DNA of 64,000 nucleotides from Nitrospirota bacterium (GTDB lineage Bacteria > Nitrospirota > Thermodesulfovibrionia > UBA6902), in NCBI GenBank assembly GCA_016234115.1, contig JACRHD010000019.1:1-64000 (forward strand), given 5' to 3'. The position numbers were made by a program, and so were the translations under genes. Each line of letters opens with the position of its first letter. Within the stretch, counting starts at the first letter, position 1. The notes beneath the pieces are model-generated. The model saw only the letters and a list, made by a program, of their open reading frames with translations, had not been told where the DNA came from and ran no database searches. Positions 24,205-33,699 of this stretch are shown here, piece after piece.

Positions 24205-25611
24205 CTAATGCCTCCCAGTCTCTTTTGTCTGCTCTCCGATCCATTTGAGAGCCGAGTCTTCATTTTGCTCTATGGCTATCTCGACTGCTCGCTTGGCAAT
24301 ATCCAGCATAGCTTTAGATTGTATTTTCTTTTCAAACGACGACATTAACAACTCGGTTATTCTATTCTGTGTTTCTTCCTTTGCAAATGGGACAATAAAT
24401 TTCTCTATGTCCGATGGATACAATTCAGCTTGTGCAGCGCCAGATTTGTGTTTCTGAGTTTGCAAGCGGCCTATAATAGAGTTCATAACAAAGCCGACAT
24501 AAATTTGATTTTCTTTTTCCAAACGCAAGATGTTTACATGATTACTTGCAATACATTTGTCCTTTATTAAGTAAACATTTGTTCTGCCAATGTTGGCCCC
24601 TGTTGTGTATATAAGAATATCATTTTGAAATATGCGTGCCTTTTTTTGCGAGTCCCAACTCTGATCATCTGTTCTTTCGAAATTATCATAGTCTAAATGA
24701 TCGTCCAGAATATGCTGACTGTTTACCACTTTAATTTGTCCTTCAGGGTTATATTGTGGCTGCAAGCCCCGTGCATTAAACTTAGCAATTTCTCTAATTT
24801 GCTTACATTGTGTGGTCAATTTAATAATCTCTATAAGCTCATCATATTTTGGTTGGAAGTGTTCGGCGTCAATACGCCCGGCTTGTTCTGTGTCGGAATA
24901 GTTTTTGACGAACGATAGGCGGTGCTTGGGTTGCCAAGCTAAAAGGCCAAGTTCAGAAAGAAGTATGGCTTGGGCGTTCTCAAAATAGTTTTCTGAATCC
25001 TTGATTGCGTTATAAGCATTGACCACTACGCTTCTAATGGATTCTTGAAATTCTACATCTAATATGGGAATAGGAGTTTGTCTAACTTTCTGTAAAGATA
25101 GCCCTTGCTGCACCATTCCAGTTGTATTTCGCTGAAGCCAGTCCTGACCGAATTCACAGTTAAGAAAAGTCAAAGCATATTCTGGAATAATAACTTTACT
25201 ATCAAGTGCGATCTTTGCAACATCCTGGTCAATATTTGCTGGTAAGACATCTTTTTTTACTAAAGCGCAATATCCAACCGTTCCCCTTGTAGACAAAATA
25301 AGATCATTTTCTTTTAATGATGAACGTCTATTTTTATCATCAACCCATTTAGCAAGTCTGTCAGCTCCAATAGAATCGGCAAACCAATTCTTCGCATTTT
25401 TCGCAGTTAAATGACGAATAGGGGAATTATCATCCACTTCGTGATAACCATGCTGTCCATCAGTGACAAAAGCAAAATCTCCAATTAGGATGCTATCAAA
25501 TTTATCAAGCTGAGCATCGTCTCTTAAATATTTCGGCTTGTAATAATCTGCATCAAATCTTAAATCTTCCTGATGCAAAACAGATGAATATTTGACAATC
25601 GAATATTGCAT
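24205..25611 (-). CDS. hsdS: Type I restriction-modification specificity subunit HsdS
   Basis: HsdS chooses the DNA target through two target-recognition domains. In this 468-residue protein the two halves are visible: TRD1 about 40-185 (GDFAFVTDGQHGYHEVDDN, LILSTRGTVGY, GLSLQKVRQTPIPIL) with a following coiled coil, and TRD2 about 265-420 (IREIAKFNARGLQPQYN, ILIYTTGANIGRTNVYLI, AELYPSDIEKFIVPF), then a second helix. It is separated from the RhuM-Fic gene by six bases and lies at the end of the three-gene operon. Confidence 0.9.
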   Translation of the reverse strand: MQYSIVKYSSVLHQEDLRFDADYYKPKYLRDDAQLDKFDSILIGDFAFVTDGQHGYHEVDDNSPIRHLTAKNAKNWFADSIGADRLAKWVDDKNRRSSLKENDLILSTRGTVGYCALVKKDVLPANIDQDVAKIALDSKVIIPEYALTFLNCEFGQDWLQRNTTGMVQQGLSLQKVRQTPIPILDVEFQESIRSVVVNAYNAIKDSENYFENAQAILLSELGLLAWQPKHRLSFVKNYSDTEQAGRIDAEHFQPKYDELIEIIKLTTQCKQIREIAKFNARGLQPQYNPEGQIKVVNSQHILDDHLDYDNFERTDDQSWDSQKKARIFQNDILIYTTGANIGRTNVYLIKDKCIASNHVNILRLEKENQIYVGFVMNSIIGRLQTQKHKSGAAQAELYPSDIEKFIVPFAKEETQNRITELLMSSFEKKIQSKAMLDIAKRAVEIAIEQNEDSALKWIGEQTKETGRH

Positions 25612-25617
25612 GGTTAT

Positions 25618-26607
25618 TTATTCAGAGATTAAATTTTTAATAATCTTAATCATTACATCTTTATCTTTCGGGTCGCTTTCGGCAACCAGTAAGGCCAGCG
25701 CCGTCAAGGCGTTGTCGTTGATTTTTCTTTCGCCGGATTTCTTGAAAAGATAATTTGACCTGTCCAGAAAGAAGACGAACAAAAATGAGGCGGTCCTTTT
25801 GTTGCCGTCGGTAAAGGGGTGATCTTTAATTATCAGGTACACCAAATGCGATGCTTTGTCTTCAATAGTCGGATACAGTTCCTTTTTATCAAAGGTTTGA
25901 TACAGCCCTTTGATGACGCCTGCAAAACTGCCGTCTCTTTCCACACCGAACAAATCACCGGCTTCTTTCCTGGCAATCAGCTCTTTTTTAAGAGCAGCTA
26001 TTATCCTGACACAGGCATTATATTGCAAAATAAAGGTGGTCTGCCCGCCCTTTTGCGCTTGCAGTTTCCCCTTGTCATATTGGTCAAGAAGAGACAGGGT
26101 TTTGGAATAATCGGCAAGCAGGTTTAAGATTTCTGTTTCCTGACCTTTCAGGAGTTCTTTTTGCGACTGCTTTTGCAGAAATAAAACCGCCTCCTGAAGT
26201 TCATTAAATTTGGTCTGGGCTTCCAAAAGCCTTTTTTCGTTTATGGCATAACCGTTGACAAGATATTGCTTAACAATTTTTGACGCCCATCTTCTAAAAT
26301 GTATTGCGCGAGGTGAGTTTGCTTTATAGCCAACCGCCAGGATTACATCCAGGCTGTAAAATTCAACGGGTTTGTCCGAATTTGGAATGTGCATTTTTTG
26401 CACATTGCTTTTACGGTCAACCTCTTTATCGGTAAATATTTTATTAATATGCTTAGTAATAACAGACCTTTCTTTTCCAAAAAGCATGGCGATTTCACTT
26501 TGACTTAGCCAAACCGATTCTTTTTCAAAATGAACTTTAAGCTCTACCTCGTTTTTTGAGGTCTTATAAATAACTATCTCGCCTTTTTGCAGATTATCTT
26601 TTCTCAT
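25618..26607 (-). CDS. RhuM-Fic/DOC fusion protein
   Basis: The N-terminal part (about 10-135) is RhuM-like (ESVWLSQSEIAMLFGKERSVITKHI, FYSLDVILAVGYKANSPRAIHFRRWA). The C-terminal part (about 225-329) is a Fic/DOC domain with the active motif HPFTDGNKRTASFLF. Fic proteins transfer AMP or phosphate to target proteins. This fusion is a known architecture (virulence RhuM/Fic/DOC) and is frequently encoded inside restriction-modification operons. It sits between hsdM and hsdS with gaps of three and six bases, so it is co-transcribed and possibly a toxin-like guard. No inhibitory (S/T)xxxE(G/N) antitoxin helix is evident. Confidence 0.88.
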   Translation of the reverse strand: MRKDNLQKGEIVIYKTSKNEVELKVHFEKESVWLSQSEIAMLFGKERSVITKHINKIFTDKEVDRKSNVQKMHIPNSDKPVEFYSLDVILAVGYKANSPRAIHFRRWASKIVKQYLVNGYAINEKRLLEAQTKFNELQEAVLFLQKQSQKELLKGQETEILNLLADYSKTLSLLDQYDKGKLQAQKGGQTTFILQYNACVRIIAALKKELIARKEAGDLFGVERDGSFAGVIKGLYQTFDKKELYPTIEDKASHLVYLIIKDHPFTDGNKRTASFLFVFFLDRSNYLFKKSGERKINDNALTALALLVAESDPKDKDVMIKIIKNLISE

Positions 26608-26610
26608 AAC

Positions 26611-28713
26611 TTATTTCCAAAACGACAGCTTTTCTTTCTTGGCAAAATCTATGAACGCTTCCGCTATTCCGTCTGCCAATTCCCCGCCGTGATTGTGCAG
26701 ATCATGATCAACTATAAGGTGGCCGTTTCTGTCAAGCTTATATTGCCCATTCCCGTTCTTGACGTAAACGTAATCGCCGGAGTTGTCCTTGCCGCCCTTC
26801 TCGCTGACAGCAAAGAAGATAGGATAGTCATCGACCTTTGGACATAGTTTGTCGTCCCATTTCTGTATAAACAAAACACTGGTTTTAGTTCCAGTGTGCG
26901 GCTTGAAGGTGTTGCCGTGCAACCCGACCACAGCCAGTATCCGCCCGTGCTGGGCTATAAATTCACGAATTGATTTGTCCGAGGTATTATTGAAGCGTCC
27001 CTGAGGCAGGACTATTGCCATTCGTCCCCCGGGTTTGAGAAAGTCCAGGTTACGCTCGATAAACAGAATGTCCCGCCCGACTTTGGACTGCGCTTTATTG
27101 TTGGCCTTAAACCCCAGTTCGTACTGATGCAGGATGCGGCTTTCTTTAATATCTCCGGCAAACGGCGGATTGGCCATGAGGATATCAAACTTGAAATATT
27201 TGTTTTCACCCTTTTCGGCCCTGAGATTTTCCAGCCGCTCAAACCCCTTGCCATAAGTTTTAATCCACTTTTTGTCTTTCTCCGTTTTGTCGCCCCAGCG
27301 TTCATAGTCCAGCGCATTTAAATGCAGGACATTGGTTTCGCCGTCACCTGCAATAAGATTCAGAGTGCGGGCCACGCGCACGGTCTTTTCGTCGAAATCA
27401 ATACCAAACACCTTGAGCACATGCTCCTTATCTTGTTCAGGTATCTCCTCATTGGTAAAAAGATGACCTGTGAGTTTGAAAATAGTGTGGACCGGGAAAC
27501 CGCAACTGCCTGCAGCGGAGTCGATCATGTATTCACCCCGTTTGGGATTGAGCATCTGCACACACATGTCAATGACATGTCGCGGGGTGAAATATTGCCC
27601 CTTCTCTCCTTTGGCAGACTTATTTACAAGATATTCAAAGGCTTCATCTATAACCAATAAATTGGAGTTGAACAGTTTTACATCCTGCAGGCTCGACGCG
27701 CAGACCGCTAAATGACTATCTGATAAATCAAAAACAGCGCCGTCAGGGAATACGCCTGTCCATTGACTCCTGGCTTTATTGAACAGACCCTGAATCTTGT
27801 TTTTTAACTCCGTGTCGGTTTGACCGGAATTCCTGAACTCCAGCACTCTGAAGCCCTCATCATCAATGCCGCTTACTGCTGCCTTGAGAGCATCATAATC
27901 GGCGCCGTCGAAATAGCTGGGCTTATCGCCATATGGCTTGGCAGGTTCATGCACCGCTGTTTTAGTAACCTGTTTAGTGAAATAATTGATAACCCCTTTG
28001 TCTTTCTGGCTCAGGAACTCATCGTAGAGCTTTGTGAATATGAGCTTGAACACCTCTTCAAATACGTCAACACCGGCATTTGCCAGCACTTCGTCTTCCA
28101 TTTCCAGAATAATGTCTTTTAAGGACTTGCGCTCGTTGGCGATTTTGTCCTTTATGATGAGATCTCTCAGAGTAAACCGTTCACTGAGTATGTCCGTAAG
28201 GCTTTGGCTTACACCAGGAATATCGGTTATGCTTTCAAAGTAATTAGGGTCTTTGCGGTGGTAATATGAAATCTTCTCGCCATTGGTCCACACACTCATG
28301 GGCGCGCCGGTTGCATTGCAATATGAACGCAGTTGGTCTTTGCCGTCTTTTAGTTTCGGCTTTTTCAGCTCGACAATGATGTATGGGGTATCAGGTCGGT
28401 CTTTATCAAAGACTACAATATCGGCGCTCTTTTTCTCCCTGCCGAAAGTGACGGGATATTCAAAGGCAAGACGTTTTTTGGGGTATCCGTACTGTTGTAG
28501 CAGTCTGACAGTAAAAAGCTGACGAACTATTTCTTCCGGCTTCAACTGGATGTCTTTATCGCGGACAATACAGGTGACAAAAGGCGTCTTCTTCCCTTTC
28601 GATTCCTTCATGACAATCTTTCTGCGGAGAGCGGCAATCTCCTCATCGGAAAAAAGAGAGAGATGATAATTGCTGTCTTTGAGTGTTGTTTGGATAATAT
28701 CTTCTTGTGTCAT
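26611..28713 (-). CDS. hsdM: HsdM-type adenine methyltransferase fused to an N-terminal nuclease-like domain
   Basis: The 700-residue protein has two parts. Residues about 50-165 match the HsdR N-terminal-type PD-(D/E)xK domain: VRLLQQYGYPKKRLAFEYPV, then SADIVVFDKD and PYIIVELKKPK, giving the D...ExK nuclease residues. Residues about 310-650 are an N6-adenine methyltransferase of the HsdM type, with GQYFTPRHVIDMCV, DSAAGSCGF (SAM binding), and LMANPPFAGDI (catalytic NPPF). Typical HsdM is about 500 residues and lacks the nuclease part. No helicase-type HsdR gene is present nearby. The system may cut without a translocase, like BcgI-type RM plus S enzymes. Confidence 0.88.
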   Translation of the reverse strand: MTQEDIIQTTLKDSNYHLSLFSDEEIAALRRKIVMKESKGKKTPFVTCIVRDKDIQLKPEEIVRQLFTVRLLQQYGYPKKRLAFEYPVTFGREKKSADIVVFDKDRPDTPYIIVELKKPKLKDGKDQLRSYCNATGAPMSVWTNGEKISYYHRKDPNYFESITDIPGVSQSLTDILSERFTLRDLIIKDKIANERKSLKDIILEMEDEVLANAGVDVFEEVFKLIFTKLYDEFLSQKDKGVINYFTKQVTKTAVHEPAKPYGDKPSYFDGADYDALKAAVSGIDDEGFRVLEFRNSGQTDTELKNKIQGLFNKARSQWTGVFPDGAVFDLSDSHLAVCASSLQDVKLFNSNLLVIDEAFEYLVNKSAKGEKGQYFTPRHVIDMCVQMLNPKRGEYMIDSAAGSCGFPVHTIFKLTGHLFTNEEIPEQDKEHVLKVFGIDFDEKTVRVARTLNLIAGDGETNVLHLNALDYERWGDKTEKDKKWIKTYGKGFERLENLRAEKGENKYFKFDILMANPPFAGDIKESRILHQYELGFKANNKAQSKVGRDILFIERNLDFLKPGGRMAIVLPQGRFNNTSDKSIREFIAQHGRILAVVGLHGNTFKPHTGTKTSVLFIQKWDDKLCPKVDDYPIFFAVSEKGGKDNSGDYVYVKNGNGQYKLDRNGHLIVDHDLHNHGGELADGIAEAFIDFAKKEKLSFWK

Positions 28714-28864
28714 TTGATTTGCTTTTCCCTCAAGTGGTTAATGGGCTCATCTCGCCAATGCGGATCGCACCAACCTGCTGTCTTCAGAGCTGGCGTGATA
28801 TAAACCCTACATGTATCGGCGTCGTTTAGTCCCGACATTTTAATTATGCCCTTGCCAGATTTCT

Positions 28865-28894
28865 TTGATATTACCCCTTACCAGAATGTACTAT
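28865..28894 (+). promoter_or_regulatory. Candidate promoter upstream of rfaE2
   Basis: TTGATA at 28865-28870 and TACTAT at 28889-28894 are 18 bases apart. The downstream spacer contains AAGGAGGAATGG and a six-codon frame, but the spacing to that ATG is too short to be a ribosome-binding site. A nearer -10-like TAAAAT lies at 28964-28969. Confidence 0.35.
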
Positions 28895-28974
28895 TATATA
28901 CCAGCCGTGAAAAAGGAGGAATGGAAATTTTAGAGCAATAGTCTGCATTGCAAAAATAAGACGTAAAATTTAAA

Positions 28975-29445
28975 ATGCTTATTACCATGAACAAAGTCAT
29001 GAGCAGGAATGATCTTCAGGACGCTGTTGCCCGGCTGAAAAGAGAGGGCAAGAAGGTCGTCTTTACCAACGGCTGTTTCGACATCATCCATATCGGGCAT
29101 GTCCGCTATCTCACTGAGGCGAAGAAGCTTGGGGACATACTTGTCGTCGGGCTGAATGCGGACAGTTCGGTGTCACGCATAAAGCCGGGCAGGCCGGTCA
29201 ACCCGGAGAACGAACGGGCTGAGGTCCTCTCGGCGTTGTGCGCGGTCGATTATGTCAGCATCTTTGATGAGGATACCCCTTATGAGCTCATCAAAACGGT
29301 CCGGCCTGATGTGCTCGTAAAAGGCGCGGACTGGGACGTAAAGGACATTGTGGGGGCCGATCTCGTGAAAGAGGTGCGGACTATCACTTTTGTTAAGGGG
29401 GTCTCGACGACTGAGATCATCAAAAGAATTCAGGAGAAAGGTTAA
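28975..29445 (+). CDS. rfaE2: D-glycero-beta-D-manno-heptose 1-phosphate adenylyltransferase
   Basis: The enzyme joins AMP to heptose 1-phosphate to make ADP-heptose for lipopolysaccharide core. The nucleotidyltransferase motif is TNGCFDIIHIGHVRYL (HxGH), with VVGLNADSSVSRIKPGRPVNPENERAEVL and VLVKGADW as further family motifs. It is the free-standing C-terminal half of the HldE type, length 156. ADP-heptose synthesis implies an outer membrane with heptose-containing core. It is followed at 29554 by a membrane glycosyltransferase, which fits envelope polysaccharide work. No ribosome-binding site is evident before the ATG. Confidence 0.93.
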   Translation: MLITMNKVMSRNDLQDAVARLKREGKKVVFTNGCFDIIHIGHVRYLTEAKKLGDILVVGLNADSSVSRIKPGRPVNPENERAEVLSALCAVDYVSIFDEDTPYELIKTVRPDVLVKGADWDVKDIVGADLVKEVRTITFVKGVSTTEIIKRIQEKG

Positions 29446-29448
29446 TAC

Positions 29449-29543
29449 AAAATACCCCTCTTTGAAAAAGAGGGGCAGGGGAGATTTTATAAATAAATTT
29501 GTTTTCAAAATCCCCCCTTCCCCCCCTTTTTCAAAGGGGGAAA
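29449..29543. repeat. C/G-run palindrome
   Basis: ATACCCCTCTTTGAAAAAGAGGGGCAGGGGAGATTTT at the left mirrors AAAATCCCCCCTTCCCCCCCTTTTTCAAAGGGGG at the right. Same family as 44312-44411 and 57751-57842. It lies just before the glycosyltransferase gene. Confidence 0.75.
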
Positions 29544-29553
29544 CTGTATCTTA

Positions 29554-31236
29554 ATGGACAGTTCTCGCCGCAAATATAAGCCGGTTTATGCCGTGCTCAT
29601 CTTAGACCTCCTGATTTATACCATATTCGCAGTTTCTTCTCACCACTATGAAAGGTTGACCGGGGACTCGACCTTGTATCTGAGCATAGCTGAAAAATAT
29701 GTAAGGGGCGATTTCAGCAACGCCGTCAACGGCTACTGGGGACCGCTCCTGTCATGGCTGCTGGTTCCTTTCTTATACCTTGGAGCGTCCCATGTCTTTA
29801 CGATCAATGCCGTAAACCTGATTTTCGGCTGGCTGGCGTTGATCGGCGTCTGGAAATTATCGGGTAAATTCCGGATGGACGATAAGGCCAGGGGCATCAT
29901 ATTGCTTCCGATGGTCCCCATTCTCCTGTTCTTCTCGCTCATAGAGCCTATGGATTTCTTATTGCTGTGCGTGCTGATATTTTATCTTAACGCCGTGGCA
30001 AGCGAAGACTATCCCGACAGGTTGTCCAACGCGGTGTTCAGCGGCACGTTGGGCGCATACGCGTATTTTGCCAAGCCGTACGGCTTCCCTTTCTTTATAA
30101 GCCATTTCCTGTTGATCAATGCGTATCATTATTTCAGGGTGTCTTCGGAAAAGGGCAAAAAATCCGTATTGAAAAACGCTATTGCCGGGCTTGTCGTATT
30201 CTCACTTTTAAGCGGCGTCTGGATCTCCCTGATCAGCATTAAATATAACAAGCTGACTTTTTCCAATATGGGCAGGGGCGTATTTGCGTCGCTGGGCCCC
30301 GGGTCTACTCACAATACGCTCGAAAAAGGCGACCCGATATTCTTTGAGGGTTTCTTTGAGCCGCCTAACGAAACGGCATTTGTCATTTACGAAGACCCGA
30401 GCTACGCGCGAAAAAAGACGTGGAACCCGCTGGAGTCGCGGAGGTCGTTCAAACACTTTCTGTCCAACTTCACCGAGAACATCTTCGAGGGTCTGAGGAT
30501 ATATGATTCTTTTTCCAGGCTGTCGATCGCCATCGTCATTATATACATACTGCTGGTTTTTTCCCGGCCTTTTAAGGAGCTGCTGTCACGGGGGGAGCTG
30601 CTCTGGCCGTTATTGACCGTCATCCTGTACACCGGGGGGTACACGCCGTTTCATTTCGAGGCGAGGTATCTGTGGATTGTCAATATTCTCCTTCTGCTGA
30701 TGGGCGGCAAGGCCCTCCATGAATTATTTCAAACGGGATTTTTTAAAAACAGGACTACGGCGAACATATTGACGGTATTTTTTATAGTGTCTTTTATAGT
30801 GACCCCGGTCAAATCGTTCCTCGATATCAGCAACGACAATATCAATAAAGGGATGCACGTCCTCGGCGCAGAACTCGGCAGGCGGTATGATATACGCGGC
30901 AATATCGCTTCAAACAGGGAAAAAGTGGAGATGTCCTCGCACGACGCCTGGCACAGGACCTTCCGGCTGGCTTACTGGTTAAACAGCAGATACTTCGGAC
31001 AGGCCAGGGAAAATGTCAGCGACGAAGAGCTGAAAAGCGAACTGCTGAAGTATAAGATCGACTATTACTTCTTCTGGGGTGACCCGAAGGGCGCGCCTCA
31101 ATTCCTGTCGCACTACAGAGAGTTGACCCGGGGCGAAATGCCGGGTCTGGCGATTTATTCACTGAATGATAAAATTAAAGAAGCCGGCCGGGTCATATCT
31201 TTTCATGAGAGAGGGAAGCCTGTTCCTGTCGTATAG
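29554..31236 (+). CDS. Integral membrane GT-C type glycosyltransferase
   Basis: The 560-residue protein has about ten hydrophobic segments over the first 400 residues and a soluble C-terminal tail. The first outside loop carries ERLTGDSTLYLSIAEKYVRGD, the acidic loop expected of polyprenyl-phosphate-sugar dependent GT-C enzymes such as the ArnT/PMT group. YWGPLLSWLLVPF and FHFEARYLWIVNILLLLMGG are also typical. It should transfer a lipid-linked sugar on the periplasmic side. The acceptor is unknown. The neighbours (heptose enzyme upstream, radical SAM downstream) suggest envelope lipid or glycan modification. Confidence 0.75.
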   Translation: MDSSRRKYKPVYAVLILDLLIYTIFAVSSHHYERLTGDSTLYLSIAEKYVRGDFSNAVNGYWGPLLSWLLVPFLYLGASHVFTINAVNLIFGWLALIGVWKLSGKFRMDDKARGIILLPMVPILLFFSLIEPMDFLLLCVLIFYLNAVASEDYPDRLSNAVFSGTLGAYAYFAKPYGFPFFISHFLLINAYHYFRVSSEKGKKSVLKNAIAGLVVFSLLSGVWISLISIKYNKLTFSNMGRGVFASLGPGSTHNTLEKGDPIFFEGFFEPPNETAFVIYEDPSYARKKTWNPLESRRSFKHFLSNFTENIFEGLRIYDSFSRLSIAIVIIYILLVFSRPFKELLSRGELLWPLLTVILYTGGYTPFHFEARYLWIVNILLLLMGGKALHELFQTGFFKNRTTANILTVFFIVSFIVTPVKSFLDISNDNINKGMHVLGAELGRRYDIRGNIASNREKVEMSSHDAWHRTFRLAYWLNSRYFGQARENVSDEELKSELLKYKIDYYFFWGDPKGAPQFLSHYRELTRGEMPGLAIYSLNDKIKEAGRVISFHERGKPVPVV

Positions 31237-31276
31237 AAATTTTTCCACAGCCTCCCCTCTCTCGGCGGACATTTGA

Positions 31277-32953
31277 ATGCACTTCACAATGAAGAATACG
31301 GCAAGGATGAAAATACTCCTGATCCAGCCCCCTGTGAGGGATTTTTACGACACGGACATCCGGCTTCAGCCGATAGGACTGTGTTACATCAGGGCCGCGA
31401 TCAGACATTTTATTCCGGACGTGGAAGTTATCATCAAGGACTATCATTCCGGCTGCGGCAGGAAGACCGTATCCATACCGAAGGAGCTTGCGTATTTAGC
31501 CGAATATTATCCCGTTGCGGACAAGTCTCCTTTTTCGGTATTTCACCGATACTATCATTTCGGGGCATCCTTTGATGCGATTGCAGCGGAGCTTGCGGAG
31601 ATAAGGCCCGACATTGTGGGGATATCTTCCCTGTTTACACCTTACTACAGGGAGGCCCTGGAGGTGGCCCGGCGTGTAAAAATGCGGCCCGGCGTACCCG
31701 TTGTGATGGGCGGCCCTCATGTCTCCGAAGTCCCGGAGAAGGTCCTCGACAGCCCTTTTGTCGATTATATAATCCAGGGTGAAGGCGAAAGACCGATGGT
31801 GGAGTTTATACAATATTTGCGGGGGCGCATAAGGGTCGAAGAGGTTTCCGGTCTCGGCTATAAAAGGCGGCAGAAGCTGTGTCTCAACCAGAGACGACAG
31901 AACTATCATATCGATCAATTGCCGTTTCCCGACTTGAGCGATTTCCCGCCGGCCAGGTATAAATTAAACGGCAGGCCGATGACCTTCATGATTACTTCCC
32001 GGGGGTGTCCCCACAGGTGTTCCTTCTGTTCTGTCCACAGCGTCTTCGGCGCCGGATACCGCAGCCGCTCGGTAAGCAACATCCTTGAGGAGATTGAACT
32101 TAGACACCGGCAAGGTTACCGCGTGATCGATTTCGAGGATGACAACCTTACGTACCACATGAATGATTTCAGGGAACTTTGCCGCAGGCTTATCGAAAGA
32201 TTTCCCGGCCGGCAGATGGAGTTTGTCGCGATGAACGGGACCAGCTACATGAACCTGAATGACGAATTGCTGGAACTGATGCTTCACGCCGGGTTCACAA
32301 AACTGAATCTTTCGCTCGTCAGCGCGGACAAAGACGTGAGGGCTTCAGCCGGGCGTCCGCACACCCTCGAAGCCTACGTGAAAGTCGTCGATAAGGCCGT
32401 TGAACTAAGTTTCAAAACCGTCTCCTACCATATCCTCGGCCTGCCGGGCGACAGCATTGCCGGCATGGTGAATACCCTGGCCTTCAACGCGCGCCTTCCT
32501 GTGCTGCTCGGGGCCTCCCCGTTTTACAGGACCCCGAAATCACCCCTCGCGCAGGGCCTGCAGCTTACAGAGGAAGACTATATAAAAGCGAGGCTGACGG
32601 CGCTCGCCGCCGGGACCGGTCCCTTCAGGCCTGAAGATATTTATACACTGTTCATCACAGTAAGGGTAATAAATTTTCTAAAAGGACTCGATATCCCGGA
32701 GTCGTCTGACCTTGATACTCTTCTGAGTCAGACCTGGAATGACAACCGTACGCGCATCGGCATCGAAATGCTCGGGGAGTTTTTGAAGACCGGTGTTTTG
32801 AATTTTCATACCTCAGGGGGAAATATCCCGAATAAGAAATTCAATGCGGAACTCTTCATCCGCGTACTGGATGAAGCAGGACATATCGGCTGTCTCAACG
32901 GCAAACGGATTTTGACACAGGGGCCTATTTATGGGACACCAACAGTCTCTTGA
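31277..32953 (+). CDS. B12-binding-domain radical SAM protein
   Basis: The N-terminal part (about 12-170) is a B12-binding Rossmann domain: KILLIQPPVRDF, RPDIVGISSLFTPYYREALEVA, VMGGPHVSEVPEKVL and YIIQGEGE. The radical SAM core follows, with the CxxxCxxC cluster in SRGCPHRCSFCSVHSVFG (about 238-250), GYRVIDFEDDNLT, and LGLPGDS. The C-terminal part (about 430-558) is a helical tail. Such enzymes carry out methylations or rearrangements in natural-product and lipid synthesis. The substrate is unknown. The start may be ATG 31307, where the family's KILLIQPP begins, but neither candidate has a good ribosome-binding site. Its 3' end overlaps the convergent permease by 29 bases. Confidence 0.87.
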   Translation: MHFTMKNTARMKILLIQPPVRDFYDTDIRLQPIGLCYIRAAIRHFIPDVEVIIKDYHSGCGRKTVSIPKELAYLAEYYPVADKSPFSVFHRYYHFGASFDAIAAELAEIRPDIVGISSLFTPYYREALEVARRVKMRPGVPVVMGGPHVSEVPEKVLDSPFVDYIIQGEGERPMVEFIQYLRGRIRVEEVSGLGYKRRQKLCLNQRRQNYHIDQLPFPDLSDFPPARYKLNGRPMTFMITSRGCPHRCSFCSVHSVFGAGYRSRSVSNILEEIELRHRQGYRVIDFEDDNLTYHMNDFRELCRRLIERFPGRQMEFVAMNGTSYMNLNDELLELMLHAGFTKLNLSLVSADKDVRASAGRPHTLEAYVKVVDKAVELSFKTVSYHILGLPGDSIAGMVNTLAFNARLPVLLGASPFYRTPKSPLAQGLQLTEEDYIKARLTALAAGTGPFRPEDIYTLFITVRVINFLKGLDIPESSDLDTLLSQTWNDNRTRIGIEMLGEFLKTGVLNFHTSGGNIPNKKFNAELFIRVLDEAGHIGCLNGKRILTQGPIYGTPTVS

Positions 32954-33698
32954 CGGTTTTGGGGAGAGGAAGAAGTACGAGGTCCTGCCTGCATATCTCA
33001 GGTTTATATGATTCATAATCGAGGATGCCCAGTCTCTTTTCAAGCCACTGAGATGCCAAAGAGAGGAGATAGCACGATATCCAGAACCCCATTGCCATAC
33101 AGATATACGCGGCATATATCCTGTTGGGCTGGCGCTGGCTGATGATTACGCCTGTTCGCGTGAGGTCCACAATGCCGACTATGTAGACAATCGAGGTGCT
33201 CTTGAACAGGGAATTAAAGAAGCTGACGAACGAAGGGAGCATCTTCTTGAAGGCCTGAGGCAGGATTATGAGTTTTACAGCCTGATACCGTGTCATTCCC
33301 GTGGACAGGGCGGCCTCCATCTGTCCCAACGGCACAGTCAGTATGCCCGCCCTCACTATCTCCGCCTGGTAAGCGGACGCGTACACGGAAAGGGAAATGA
33401 CCGCGCACCAGAAAAGCGGCATCTTCGCGCCGACGACGGGGAGGAAGAAATAAAACCAGAACAGGATGAGCAGCAGCGGCGTCGATCTGATGACATCGAC
33501 GTAGAGGCCGCAGGGGTGCCGCAAATAACCCCTGCAGGAGGTCCTTCCTAATCCGAACAGTATGCCGAAAAACAGGCCGATGACAATGGAGAGCACCGCC
33601 AGGACTATGTTCAGGACCAGCCCCGTCAGCGGACCGTTGGGGTACGCGCCGATGAGATAAAACCGCCAGTTTGCGAGCTGTTCAAAAAGGAATTCCAT
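32925..33698 (-). CDS. Amino-acid ABC transporter permease, second subunit
   Basis: The 257-residue membrane protein is a HisM/GlnP-type permease: LNIVLAVLSIVIGLFFGILFGL, DVIRSTPLLLILFWFYFFLP, and the EAA-like loop EAALSTGMTRYQAVKLIILPQAFKKMLPSF that docks the ATPase. It follows the first permease by one base. No ATP-binding gene lies downstream, because the next gene is convergent. Substrate probably a polar amino acid. Confidence 0.9.
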   Translation of the reverse strand: MEFLFEQLANWRFYLIGAYPNGPLTGLVLNIVLAVLSIVIGLFFGILFGLGRTSCRGYLRHPCGLYVDVIRSTPLLLILFWFYFFLPVVGAKMPLFWCAVISLSVYASAYQAEIVRAGILTVPLGQMEAALSTGMTRYQAVKLIILPQAFKKMLPSFVSFFNSLFKSTSIVYIVGIVDLTRTGVIISQRQPNRIYAAYICMAMGFWISCYLLSLASQWLEKRLGILDYESYKPEICRQDLVLLPLPKTVKRLLVSHK

Positions 33699-33699
33699 A

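Noticed and set aside
24045-24263. 72-codon minus-strand frame between hsdS and the antitoxin gene
   Set aside because: It overlaps the hsdS 3' end, lacks a ribosome-binding site and shows no domain; the 160-base spacer otherwise looks empty.
28916-28941. Six-codon leader peptide MEILEQ after AAGGAGG before rfaE2
   Set aside because: Only one base separates the Shine-Dalgarno-like word from the ATG, too short for initiation, and no attenuator hairpin follows.
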